Source: Cristatella mucedo (lineage: Eukaryota; Bryozoa; Phylactolaemata; Cristatellidae). Taken from it: a stretch of 64,000 bases of DNA. The stretch lies in NCBI GenBank assembly GCA_009760855.2, contig WPIO01000030.1, forward strand, positions 3,488,001 to 3,552,000, in the 5' to 3' direction. Every line of letters begins with the position of its first letter. The stretch's first letter is position 1. The notes beneath the pieces were generated by a model. That model ran no database searches and was not told where the DNA came from. It saw only the letters and a program-made list of their open reading frames with translations. Below, piece by piece: positions 1 through 21,035 of this stretch. The position numbers and the translations under genes were made by a program.

Positions 1-65
1 ATGAGAGAAGCAGGGCAGAGACAGACAGAGAGAAAAATAGAGCAGAGAGAGATAGAGAGAGTAGA
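1..65. repeat. GA-rich low-complexity sequence
   Basis: Imperfect GAGA/CAGA repeat at the left edge of the window. It lies in the intron that follows exon 2 of the ZNRF-like gene and is not coding. Confidence 0.8.
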
Positions 66-100
66 GAAGCCTGTTCATTCATCTACGCATGGATTGAAAG

Positions 101-178
101 CTTAATAATAATAATCATCATACATTTGTTATAGCGCCCTCGGAGAACCCTAATCTCTTGCATGCTTGCCTCAAGCTG
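101..178 (-). mobile_element. LINE A 3' tail fragment
   Basis: Starts with an ATA/AAT repeat followed by the reverse complement of the LINE A terminal hairpin (TAGCGCCCTCGGAGAACCC, then a degenerate second arm). Only the last ~80 bases of the element are present. Confidence 0.65.
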
Positions 179-240
179 ATCAGCTTCAGGCAGCAGGTGC
201 ATGCTCATCTTTGGCGAATTTGATCTAGTTCTCTGCTCTT

Positions 241-253
241 CCCCCCCTCTCCC

Positions 254-332
<79 letters not shown>

Positions 333-350
333 CCCTCTCTCTCTTTCCTT
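241..350. repeat. (CT)n microsatellite
   Basis: About 100 bases of CT dinucleotide with a few CCC interruptions. Apparent open frames across it (Leu-Ser or Arg-Glu repeats) are artefacts of the repeat. Confidence 0.95.
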
Positions 351-429
351 TTGTGTGTGTCTGTCTCAATGCTGCAGCCATCACTATCCTCTCTTGAGGT
401 ACCTACGTGTAGTCTGGGTTCTGTTCGAA

Positions 430-905
430 AGTGATCTTTCACTAAATGACCAAATCAGCTCTACAGTAAAGTCTGCTTACTTTAGTTAAATACCATTGAA
501 AAAATTGAGAGCCTGCTTAGGCTAGGATACCGAGCAGCTCAGCTGGTCGATGCATTTGTGACATCCCGTCTACAGTTCTGTAACTCCTTACTTGCGTGTC
601 TACCTGCCTATGCCATAAGACACTTACAGTTGGTGCAAAACTCGGCAGCTAGGTTTGTCTGTCATAAACGTCACAACTGGTATGTAACACAACTATTCAC
701 AGGCACTGGCTGTATAACAAGCAGCACATCAATGGCAAAGTTCTGCCACACAGTTTTAGGCCCTTTCACTCCATTGCAACGGCCTACCTAAGGGAAACGG
801 TTCCTTCTCAGTCTCCGCATTGTGCGAGCAGCTCGCCTGACTCAAGTCATTTAGCTGTGCCTCGAACCAACCTCACATCCTTTGGAGACTTAGCGTGCAG
901 TTTGT
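430..905 (+). mobile_element. LINE A fragment (C-terminal ORF region)
   Basis: Matches the part of the long LINE A copies after the reverse transcriptase: the block for SAYF-L-IA-I-ACL, then TSRLQFCNSLLA, LQLVQNSAARFVC, and finally the FGD-block near 890. It contains several frame breaks and no 3' tail. It is antisense to the ZNRF-like gene and lies in its second intron. Confidence 0.75.
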
Positions 906-1585
906 ATGCACCGGTCACGGCTAGCCCAAGTAGCCGTCGATCATAAAATGAACGATGCATCCGAAATTCTGCCTGAGAAGCTGTGATGACTTTTGTCTCA
1001 CTGACAATTGTAAATGTCTCGTACGGCATCCACACAGCGAAAGGGCGGTCGGTGTGGGACATGGTCATTGTTGAGCGTTACCTGGTTGAAAGGGCGAAGG
1101 GTCAAACCTTTTTTTGCTCACACTGGAAACGTCGAAACCTCAAAATTGGCGCTCTCTAGCTGACGTCTCTCTTCGAAAAAGGATGTCTTGCGCTGCCAAA
1201 TTATTCTTCCTGGCCTAATCTTTTTCAGTTAAGTAGCGTTGTGAAATATAGAAGAGGTCACCGGCAGCTGTAAGTCCACCAGCTTGTCAACTCAAACCGC
1301 ATTCTTCCTCTTGCACCCCCCCCCCTAGTCATCGTCACGGCACTTCTCGGCCGGCTGGCATCAGCGAATGAAGAGAGTGGGCACCGATGGGCATTGGCAC
1401 CTTCCGCGCGATCGCGTAGCAGCAGCATCGGTGGCGACAGCGGAAGCAGCAGCAGCAAGGTAGAGCGTGAGTTGATCGAGCAGCGGCTGCACAGACCAAA
1501 GCTCGTCGACGGCACCGGCCGTGCAGTGGCCACACTCCCTCATTAAACGTGCCGTACGGTGCAACAGCAGCAGCTTTCAACTGAC
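906..1585. other. Intronic sequence, nothing recognised
   Basis: Part of the second intron of the ZNRF-like gene on the minus strand. It contains a C homopolymer near 1315-1325 and an AGC-rich patch at 1420-1460. I searched the minus strand for the expected RING motif (CxxCLEE...) and did not see it. Confidence 0.5.
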
Positions 1586-11693
<10,108 letters not shown>

Positions 11694-11800
11694 TCGTCGC
11701 GCCGGAGATCTCCGCTCATAGACTCGGGCGAGTAGCTGCGGCGATGCGAACGCGGTGCGCTGCAGCCGCCGCTACACAGAGGCCGCCGCAATACCCGTGC

Positions 11801-12295
11801 AGCTAGGCTACGTCACCGAGCATACTGGGTACCGCAAACCCGGTAGGCTGGGAGGGTGAGCGTTGCCTGGTTACCTCTACGGCATCGAGCAGTCCGCCGA
11901 GCCATTTCCGCCGAGCTCGGGCTGGGTCGCGTACGTGCCGACAGACGCATTACAGCATTCGAAACGATATCGGGAACTGCTTTGATAATGTGTTTATGAA
12001 ATTTATTTTGCTGGAGCTGCAGTCGTTAAAGCCAGCGAGCGGCCACACTCTTTGAACGGTCGCATTTCGCTCGGCTAGCTGTTACAAGTGCGCTGAAGCC
12101 GCCTGTGCACTAATGTTCTTAGGCCGCAGACACAGCGCACGTATCGGTTCTAGTCCTTTCTGACGTGCGAATAATAACCAGCGATGCCTCAGCATTGAAT
12201 CGTGAGTAGCCATATTGGGCGGAGCACCCATACACACGCAGGTATGCCGGCTGAGGCTGAATACTGAAGCGACGAAGAGCGTCCATACCTTAATG
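11801..12295. other. Sequence upstream of the ZNRF-like gene
   Basis: Expected to hold the 5' UTR and promoter of the minus-strand ZNRF-like gene. GC content falls from left to right. I see no clear TATA box or other gene. Confidence 0.4.
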
Positions 12296-12385
12296 ATAAT
12301 AATAACAATAATAATTATACACTTGGTATAGCAACCTCAGAGAACTCAATCTCTTTCAAGGCCCCTTACAGTTGCTGCAAATGAA
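12296..12385 (-). mobile_element. LINE A 3' tail fragment
   Basis: AAT-repeat followed by the reverse complement of the LINE A hairpin (CCTCAGAGAACTCAATCTC) and GTTGCTGCAAATGAAG. It contains the last ~90 bases of the element only. Confidence 0.75.
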
Positions 12386-13038
<653 letters not shown>

Positions 13039-13445
13039 GTATAAACGAGACGACTGACAGAGCTCAGGGCTGCAGCTTCGGTAGTCGATGCGAGACTACA
13101 CCTCGAGAGCACGAGAGTCGAACCTACGGCGACGAGCAGCTAAGTGCAACTTAGACTGCGCAGTTGTGTTCTGTCGGCTACTCAGTTAGCTGTTCATATC
13201 TTGAGGTGCTGTAGCGGTCCGTCTTCGGGGTCGGGACCATCGCTAGCGACGCAGGCGTGTGGTAGCTTATTGCAGTCGGGCTTCGGGAGTTCGCGTAGTT
13301 AACTCCGTCGGTCCGGTGCGCGCCGCGTAAAGCGCTTTCGCCTGCGCGTAACTATTACTAACAGGCCCACAATAAACTGTTACTTTCGGCACCCAGTTGT
13401 GGCCGCTTGTGTTTTAACCGCGCTGCACTACACCGTCCACCTGTG
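13039..13445. other. Nothing recognised
   Basis: Moderately GC-rich unique sequence with a few CGCG words. No coding similarity was recognised on either strand. Confidence 0.4.
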
Positions 13446-13449
13446 GAGA

Positions 13450-13915
13450 ACCGTGGGACGAGCATCTTCACGGTTACAAGTGTAGTGTGCGCACGCATAA
13501 GCATATAAAGGGCGAATCGCAGAGACCCACTAAATGCTGTAATAAATAAATGCAACTTTAGTTTTTTATGTAGAAAAGTCAGGAGATGTCGTGACACAAG
13601 TAGGAAGTGAGTTCCAGGCTTTGGAGCGTGCGAACTAAAAGCATGTCTCCAAAAGGTTTGAGATTTGTACGAGGTATGGGTAAGCAGTTAACTTCCAAAA
13701 AGCCGGTGGTACGATGCTTAGCCCGGTTGGGGAGTAGATCTGATTGGTAGGCTGGAGTCAAAGAATGAAGGAACCTTGAAAGTTAGTGACAAAACCTTGA
13801 AGTCGATGCGTTGCTTGACTGGGAGCCAGTGCAGGTCGGCGAGTACTGGTTTGATATGACAACTGTGACGCTCACGACTGACAAGCCTAGCTGCAGAGTT
13901 TTGCATCATTTACTG
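13450..13915 (-). mobile_element. LINE A fragment, C-terminal ORF
   Basis: Reverse-strand peptides QNSAARLVSRERHSCHI and LHWLPVKQRIDFKVLSLTF match the long LINE A copies almost exactly, followed by the FGD block and the 3' UTR start. It is broken by small frameshifts. Confidence 0.85.
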
Positions 13916-14105
13916 CGTAGCACCCTAAGCGAGCCTAATCTCCTTCTAGGCACTTTACATATTCTGTAAAGGAAGCATGCTCATATGATTTTTAAAAGCA
14001 TACACAATGTCATTAAGGATTTGTGCACAGAGGAACGCGTGCAAAGATGGTTAGTAGCAGCATGCACAGTGTCACCACGCATAAGCACACAAAGGTAGAA
14101 TGCCT
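13916..14105 (-). mobile_element. LINE A 3' end, second fragment abutting the first
   Basis: A second, more diverged 3' UTR in the same orientation: reverse complement of the hairpin (CCTAATCTCCTTCTAGGCAC), then the CATGCACAGTGTCA and CGCATAAGCACAC words found in other LINE A 3' UTRs. Confidence 0.65.
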
Positions 14106-14380
14106 TTTTTATAAAAGTTCGTATCCGTAGTGTAGAACAGTCTATTAGCCAGCCAAAGAGGACCGTGGGTATCCAGCTCTAGCCACAGCAAGCAACTTAC
14201 AGTTCGACGGTAGATCGCAACTCATCTACTTGGTACGAATATTAGGACGCAACTGCCTGACTATTGCTGGCTTTGGCTTTTATGCCGCCGAACCATGGAC
14301 CATAATGTTCCCGGTTCTTAGTCATTCTAATTCAGGGTCTACGGAGAATATCTCGACAGTCACAATCTAGCTGCTGTAGA

Positions 14381-15988
14381 ATGCCAATGTGTAATAAACC
14401 CTTAATACTACATGAGCTGGTTATTGATGGCGATCTCAAACAACTCGCTTTGACGAGAGACCTGACTGAAATCGACAAACAGTCCGAGTATAACCGACGC
14501 TACCCTGACAAGTTTCTCGTTCTTTCGTATCTCCAGATAATAAAAATGAGAGGATTCGTCACTGTCGCCTGCTCCTCCCTCAATTACAAACCGTTTTCAG
14601 TACCCTCGAAGCAGTCTTTCGAATTTCTGGTTTTAACTACCTCCGACTACAAGCTGCCAATGGTGGCAGTGAGGTATCGCCCACCAGCTACCAAGTCCTC
14701 CTTCATCACAGATTTCTCTGATCTCATTTCAGTTTTGTGTGCAAGAAAAAGATCTTTCCTCATCATGAGTGACTTCAACATTCATTCGACGACTTTACTG
14801 ACGCCTTATGTGCTGAATTTCGTGAACTGTCTGACTCTTTGTCTCTTGCGGATCATGTGCATGACCCCACTGAAAACAAGGGGTCACACACTCGATCAAA
14901 TATTCTCCCAGGAGTATGACCTATCATCCACTATTATTACCAAGTCCTGCTCATCTGATCATACACCGATCTCGTTCAATCTACAGCGTTTGCCCTCATC
15001 CTCATCAAGATCATCTGTGAATCGCAAAACCTCAAGAACCTTGATATCGTTGCTGTCTGAGCAAAAATATCTTCTTCGCCCTGGCTGCTCAAGCCTCTCT
15101 TCATCAGACCTCTCTTTGTTGGTAGAATACTACAACATGACGCTTGCTAGCGTGCTTAACGAGTTTGCACCGGCGTCTAAGTGTAAAGTCACACGCCCAG
15201 ATGGCCTATGGTTAACCGCAGACATAAACTGGCTAGGTCTACGAAGAAGCGAAAGCTTGAGAAAGCTTCAAAGTATAAAAGATCAGGATTGACGGTCCAT
15301 CGTCAGGCAAACGAGGACTACTGTAGATCATACCAGTCGATCATTGCAAAGGTCAAGTCTAGCCTCTTCAAAAATATTGTTGAATCACAGATGCGAAATC
15401 CGAAAATGCTGATGTTTACCACTGCCATCTCATTAACCACTCCCAGGTTAGCTCCTTACCTAGTGATCCTTGCGATGATCTAGCGATCGCTTCTCTAGCT
15501 ACTTTGTCAGCAAGATAGAGCAGATCTGCGAGTCTCTCCCCAAGGTTGCAACTCGTGTGTCTCAATTTCATCAACGCAAGGCTCCTGTCCATTGATTCCG
15601 AGCACTATTTTGATGTCTACATTCAAGGAGGGCACGAGTGACATTATTCTGAAATTCATCTGTATACCTTATTCTGAAATTCATCTTTATCGTGTATACT
15701 CTCCCTCTTGCCGATGTGATCGCCAAGCACAATCTAGGCTTTCAATTCTATGCAGACGACAATTAGTTGTACATTTGCTTTGATCTCTCCCAGCCCTCCA
15801 GCACGTCGAATTCTCTACTAATCCCTGTGCTGAATGTATTAATGCCATCCTCACATGGATGGCAGCAAACTTCCTTAAATCAAATGACTACAAAATCAAC
15901 TTCCTGGTTATGGGCAAACCAAGTGTGATTCAGAAATGGGAAAACCTGACGCTCAGAATCGACTCTGCCAGAATATTTCTTGTTGAAT
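14381..15988 (+). mobile_element. LINE A copy with endonuclease domain, internally deleted
   Basis: The open frame 14381-15292 carries the second half of an APE-type endonuclease: VAVRYRPP, then SDFNIH, GHTLDQIF and SSDHTPISF, which are the usual order of motifs. A linker region follows in shifted frames. Sequence then jumps near 15660-15690 to the reverse transcriptase catalytic block (FYADD followed by a stop in place of TQ) and WMAANFLK. The first half of the RT is missing. It ends abruptly against LINE B at about 15989. Not functional. Confidence 0.85.
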
Positions 15989-16595
15989 CTGCAGATCCCT
16001 TGCTGTTCTCCATTTATACTCAACCTCTGGGAAAAGTGATTAAGGCCTATGGAATAGGATATCAATTTTATGCTGACGATGCTCAGCTGTACTTGTCATT
16101 CAAACCGTCGGAATCTGCTGCAGCAACTGAGAAACTGAATGCTTGCCTTGCCGACATTCGATCCTGGATGTCAGAAAGCTTCTTGAAATTAAATGATAAA
16201 GCCGAACTGCTGCTCATAGGACACCCTAAGCGTGTGGCTGGATTAAAAGGCTTCGCTCTTCTAATAGGTGATGCTGTTGTGCGACCATCACCACTTGCTC
16301 GAATATTAGGTGTCGTTTCGACAGCTGCCTCAATTTTAAAAGCTTCATTCAGAAGACTGCTTCTACAGCTAGCCATCACGTCCGATCCCTATCCAAGATC
16401 ACGAGCTGTCTCCCACAGTTGCTTGTAAAAAATTTAACTAGCTCCTTAGTTCTGTCTCGGCTTGATCATTGTAGTTCTCATTTGGCTGGGCTACCAATGA
16501 AAGCTATTAGGCCACTGCAGCTGACTATGAATATGGCTGCAAGGTGAGTCCTAAAGTCCCAGAGGTTTGAGCACGTGTCTCTTTTGCTTAAAGAG
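15989..16595 (+). mobile_element. LINE B, left half (RT catalytic region), interrupted by LINE A
   Basis: Encodes [31 protein letters not shown] and [19 protein letters not shown], a reverse transcriptase of a family distinct from LINE A. The reading continues to VSLLLKE at 16595, where the LINE A element interrupts it. The continuation (LGWMLVEQRI) is at 18206. Frameshifts are present. Confidence 0.85.
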
Positions 16596-18066
16596 CGAAC
16601 GGGTCGTGGCGGACCAGCTGAACTCGTATATCGAAACCTCACACCTTGCTAGTAAGTTCCAGTCTGGCTTTAGAGCTAATCACTCCACAGAGTCAGCATT
16701 GCTTCGGGTACACAACGACCTACTTAGGAATGCAGACATGGGTAGAGTGTCTCTGCTTGTTTTGCTTGATCTTTCGGCAGCTTTTGATATCATTGATCAC
16801 AAAGTTCTTCTAGAGCGCCTCTCATCTCGCCTGGGCATCACTGGCACTGCTCTGCAGTGGTTCAGGTCCTATCTCAGTGGGAGACTCCAGAGTATTGACG
16901 TGAATGGACAAAGATCATCTGAAGTACCTCTGAAATATGGAGTACCTCAGGGCTCAGTGCTAGGTCCGGTTCTTTTCACGGTTTATACTCTGCCTCTTGC
17001 TGATGTGATTGCCAAGCACAATTTAGGCTTTCACTTCTATGCAAATGACACTCAGTTGTACCTTTGCTTTGATCCCTCCCAGCCTTCGAGCACCTCAAAT
17101 TCTCTAAACTCACTAGCTGCATGCATTGATGACATCCGCACATGGATGGCAGCAAATTTTCTAAAACTTAACGATGATAAAACTAACTTACTAGTTATGG
17201 GCAAACCCAGTGTGATCCAGAGATTGGACAGGCTGACTCTCAAAATTGGCTCTGCCAGCATATCTCCAGTTGAATCAGCTCGGAATCTAGGTGTCATATT
17301 CCAAAGCGACCTCTCGTTAGACGACCATATCAGCTCCACAGTCAAATCCGCCTATTTTCAGCTTCATAACATTGCCAAAATTCGGGCTTGTTTAGATAAA
17401 GATACCACGTCTAAGTTGGTCCATGCATTCGTGACATCCCGTCTCGACTTCTGCAACTCACTGCTTACTGGCCTACCAGCATGTGCGATCAGGCGATTGC
17501 AGCTGGTGCAAAACTCTGCAGCTAGGCTTGTCTGTCGTGAGCGTCGCAGTTGCCACATTACTCCACTTCTCGCCGACCTGCACTGGCTACCAGTCAAGCA
17601 ACGGATTGACTTCAAGGTTTTGTCGCTCACTTTTAGGTCCCTTCATTCTATGGCTCCAGCCTATCTGTCAGATATACTACCCCATCAGGCCAAGCATCGT
17701 ACCACCCGCTTTTCGGAATCCAACAGTCTAGAAATACCTCATACAAACCTTAAATCCTTTGGAGACCGTGCATTTAGTTCATATGCTCCCAAAGCCCGGA
17801 ACTCCCTCCCGACCTGCGTCAGAACATCCCCTGACCTGACCACATTTCAAAGGAACCTAAAAACACACCTATTTAGGACAGCATTTAGTGGGTTCCTGTG
17901 ATTCGTCCTTGATGTGCTTATGTGTGCTGACACTGTGCATGCTGCCACTAACCACATTTGCATGCTGACCCTGTGCATGTCACCCTAACCATATTATTCA
18001 TTTCGTTTGTTTTTTCAAGCATGATTTTACATACCATTCAATTGCGTTTCACTTTACAGCAAATGT

Positions 18067-18106
18067 AAAGCGCCTAGAGAGAGATTAAGTTCTCTGAGGG
18101 CGCTTT
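18067..18106 (+). other. LINE A 3' terminal hairpin
   Basis: Outer arms AAAGCGCC (18067-18074) and GGCGCTTT (18099-18106) are perfectly complementary. An inner AGAGA/TCTCT pair closes a loop around GATTAAG. The same structure ends every LINE A copy whose 3' end survives, and recurs in SINE S1. In L2-like LINEs such a 3' stem-loop is bound by the element's own reverse transcriptase. Confidence 0.8.
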
Positions 18107-18133
18107 ATCAAGTGAATTATTATTATTATTATT

Positions 18134-18190
18134 ATAACTCCACAAACACCGACTGGGTGTTAAGCAGGAGAGCTTTCTACAGCACACTCA
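18134..18190 (-). mobile_element. LINE B 3'-end fragment within the LINE A tail
   Basis: AACTCCACAAA...TGGGTGTTA...GGAGAGCTTT...CACACTCA is the reverse complement of the LINE B 3' end at about 18636-18705. It splits the ATT-repeat tail of the LINE A copy into two arrays. Confidence 0.65.
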
Positions 18191-18205
18191 TTATTATTAT
18201 TATTA

Positions 18206-18740
18206 TTAAAGAGCTAGGATGGATGCTGGTTGAGCAACGGATACAGAGCAAAGTTCGTACGCTGACCTACAAGGCCCGCCACGGCTTGGCTCCTTCATAC
18301 ATAGCTGAACTGCTCTATCAGTTTCAGCCTGTTCGCGTCCTCAGGTCATGTGTGGACAATAAATTAGCTGTCCCATTCCTCCACTTAAAGACCGTTGGCG
18401 ACAGAAGCCTTAGTTCTGCAGGTCCTAGGCTGTGGAACTCGCTTCCACAATTCTTACACAACGACAACTACTTTCCTCTTGCTGACTATGGCACATCCTT
18501 TTCAGCGATTCTGAGCTGCTACTTCCATGCTACTCACTACCTCAACTGCTCTCCTGACTCTGCTATGCTTCCCACTTTCTCTTTGTTGCGTGAGACGAAG
18601 TCTGTTGGGTACTGAATGCGTACCGAAAGCCGCTTAGGCTGTGAGTGCGCAATACAAAACTCTCCGGCGTAACACCCACATAGTCTTTATGACTTTGTGG
18701 AGTTATAGAAGGAGATGCATTACATTACATACATGTAATC
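18206..18740 (+). mobile_element. LINE B, right half (C-terminal ORF and 3' tail)
   Basis: Continues the ORF cut at 16595: LGWMLVEQRIQSKVRTLTYK, ARHGLAPSYIAELL, VGDRSLSSAGPRLWNSLP. These correspond to the LHWLPVEQRI...WNSLP domain that follows the RT in CR1/L2/Jockey-type elements. The 3' UTR includes CTTTGTGGAGTTATAGAAG and ends in a GCATTACATTACAT tail near 18730. Confidence 0.85.
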
Positions 18741-19554
18741 TACGTGTCCTTTTCCAAAGTGACCTTTCTGACATTTTAGGCCAATTTATTAGTTAAAATG
18801 ACGACAGTTATATAGCTTCACAAGAGACCAAAATCTTCTTGGCACTTTGCATACACGGAAAAAATGAAAGTCGATTGGTCAGTGAAAAAATGCACAGTGT
18901 CACAAGTTATACCGCTTACTTTCCTAATGTCTTATACTAAAGAGTAAGCTGCATATATTTGTCGTGCTAGAATCCATGGGTACCCATGGAGACTCTAATG
19001 CAGTGATTGCTCTTATTTCTTAGAGCTAAGCTTAGGCAACTATAATAGAAGAAGTAGCTTCTTGACAGACAGCACTGGATTTTTAATGACAATCTGAAAT
19101 CAAAGGTATCACCGATCAATATTGAAATCGTTACTAACTTAAAAAGGCCTTAATCTGTAGTCTCTATGTGCGCTGAACACAATTTAACCATAGAAATCTT
19201 CTCATATGCTCTCGTTTTAAAGATATTTTTAAAGTTCACTTTTTATGTTTTACCATGCAAATGTACCCAGTAAGACTGAACAACATCTTAAATAAGCCTA
19301 GACTGTAATATTGTAATATGTAATATTGCATCGCATTGCGCAATACAATCATGCACAAATCATCCGGAGTTGATTGCATTTTTCGATGCAATGCAATAAT
19401 ACTTCCAGGCGACTGGTATAGTAAGCTGATGCCATTAAGACCACTAGAAAAAATTCAGCATTTAACATATTTCAGACTTTGTGCGAGACAGTGTAAGGCT
19501 ACTGTTATCCATTGACGCACAATACAGAACAGTAATGCCTCGAAAGTGGGTTAA
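18741..19554. other. AT-rich sequence, one possible LINE relic
   Basis: No gene was recognised. About 18835-18905 weakly resembles a minus-strand LINE A 3' UTR (GGCACTTTGCATAC, ATGCACAGTGTCACA). The rest is AT-rich, with TGTAATATTG repeats at 19305-19335. Confidence 0.4.
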
Positions 19555-21035
19555 TACCATGGATAATATTTGCTATATTTGTGGGGAAGTGACATATGCC
19601 GAACAGAAGAAAGTATCACTTCTCAAGTGAAGAAGGCATATAATCTTTACTTCGAATGCAATGTTGATTACCAAGACCACCATTGGGAACCCCCATATAT
19701 GCCATGCTACATGTACAACACAACTTTCACAGTGGCTGAATGGCAAAAGACCATCAATGCCGTTTGCAGTCCCCATTGTGTGGAGAGAGCCAAGCAACCA
19801 CATAAATGACTGTTACTTCTGCTTGGTTCCTCCTCTTTCCGACGGAATAACGAAGCAAAAGAGGTTGAGGATAGTCTACCTAAACATGTTGTCTGCACTG
19901 AGACCAGTTCCACATGATACGCGACTTTTTGTTCCAGAATCTCCAACAGAATATTCTCTTGATTCATCTGATGAGGACAAGAGTGAGCCGACCTGTTCTT
20001 CTCCTGGTACGTCAGCATGCAGTGATCCCGATTTACACAGTGGTGCATCATCAACCCCACACAGAATGACAAGGAGAGAACTCAATGACCTGGTTCGTGA
20101 TTTGGACTTACAGAAGAGCAAGGCAGAGTTGCTAGGATCAAGACTCCAAAAATGGAATCTTTTCGGAAATTTTACAATTAATTTACATCGAAAGCACCAA
20201 AAGCACTCAGAGCCTTTCTTCAGAAAGGAAAGTGATCTGGAATTTTGTTCAAAAAAGACTATAATGTAGCAGTTGGAGAGAAGAATATCCAGCAACCAGC
20301 TCTGGTCGAGGCTAGACAAATCCTGCTACCACCCATTCTCCTTTGGAGATTGTGCCTTTAATTCGTATGGGCCCAAAGCCTGGAACTCACGACTGACTTT
20401 CGTCAAGACGTGCCCTGCCTTGACCACATTTAAAAAGTGATTAAAAACGTCCCTATTTATGACAACATTTAGTGGGTTCCTGTGATTCGTCCTTTATGCG
20501 CTTGTGTTTGCTGACACTGTTCGCGCTGCAACCAACCAAACTTGCATGTCACCCTTAACCACCTTTGTTATTCTTGTTGTTTTCCGAGCGTGCTACCACT
20601 ACCATTCTATCGCGTTTCCTTTGCAGCAAATGTAAAGCGCCTAGAAATAGACTGAGTCTGAGGGCGCTTTATCGAGTGTGTTATTAGTATTATTCTCATC
20701 GAAAAAGGTTTAATGAAGAACTTCGTGGAAGTCATGGACCGGACTTCGACAGCTTTCCGATACCTGCATGAAAGATTTCCTCGACTTAGCGAAGCAAAGA
20801 TTTAAGAGGGAGTTCTGTGGGTCGTCAGATTCAAGAGCTTTTTAAAGATGACAAGTTCAACAACTTGCCGCAGAGTGGTGCGAAGCAAGCATGGAATGCT
20901 TTGATATTGCAACAATGAAAGAGAGATAACACGGGAAATGGTCCACTACAATGCTGGCTGACTACTATTGGACAATCCAAAGAGATGCTCCCGAACAGAT
21001 GTACAAGAGACAGGCGAAGAAATACAAGTAGTTAT
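19555..21035 (+). pseudogene. Degraded copy of an uncharacterised invertebrate protein family, split by a LINE
   Basis: Seen, with frame changes: MDNICYICGEV, then KKAYNLYFECN, WLNGKRPSMPFAVPIVWREP, NDCYFCL, IVYLNMLSALRPVPHDT, an acidic stretch, RRELNDLVRDLDLQKSKAEL and LGSRLQKWNLF. After the LINE insertion (20341-20697) come GLMKNFVEVMDRTSTAFRYL, HERFPRLSEAKI, and at the end words matching ADYYWTIQRDAPEQMYKRQA. I recognise this order from many predicted proteins of cnidarians, sea urchins, insects and other invertebrates. It has no function I know of, and its high copy number suggests a mobile-element association. Several stops and frameshifts make this copy non-functional. Two CxxC pairs near the start suggest zinc binding. 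Confidence 0.75.
20341..20697 (+). mobile_element. LINE A 3' fragment inserted in the pseudogene
   Basis: Contains the FGDCAFNSYGPKAWNS block, the 3' UTR and the hairpin (AAAGCGCC...GGGCGC) with a short ATT tail. ATTCTC occurs at 20335-20340 and 20692-20697, consistent with a 6-base target duplication. The host pseudogene reads ...ILLPP before and GLMKNFV after. Confidence 0.8.

Larger units (their letters stand above)
16596..18205 (+). mobile_element. LINE A copy inserted in LINE B, with 8-base target duplication
   Basis: 5'-truncated element of 1610 bases flanked by TTAAAGAG at 16588-16595 and 18206-18213. Its frame is open from ~16598 to the stop at 17899-17901. RT motifs in order: FRANHSTESAL, LLDLSAAFD (motif A), GVPQGSVLGP (motif B), FYAND (motif C) and LKLNDDKTNLLVMG. 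A C-terminal domain follows with LDFCNSLLTGLPA, NSAARLVC, LHWLPVKQRIDFKVL and SFGDRAFSSYAPKA. Catalytic FYADD is changed to FYAND (codon 17044-17046), so it is probably dead despite the long frame. The 3' UTR has a hairpin (18067-18106) and an ATT-repeat tail. Family: CR1/L2-like, Jockey superfamily, by RT motif wording. Clade assignment is inference. Confidence 0.9.

Noticed and set aside
1461-1476. Fifteen-base match (AGCGTGAGTTGATCG) between 1.46 kb and the LINE A insertion near 50.99 kb
   Set aside because: In 64 kb one or two chance 15-base matches are expected, so a common origin is not supported.
1335-1585. Continuation of the zinc-finger frame beyond 1586 (GQLKAAAVAPYG...)
   Set aside because: Read-through into intron: a good GTCAGT donor occurs exactly where ZNRF homology ends.
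17364-17630. Minus-strand frames within LINE A (also at 30059-30325, 51228-51494 and 56721-56966)
   Set aside because: Recurring antisense shadow of the LINE C-terminal domain; same shadow in each copy, not an independent gene.
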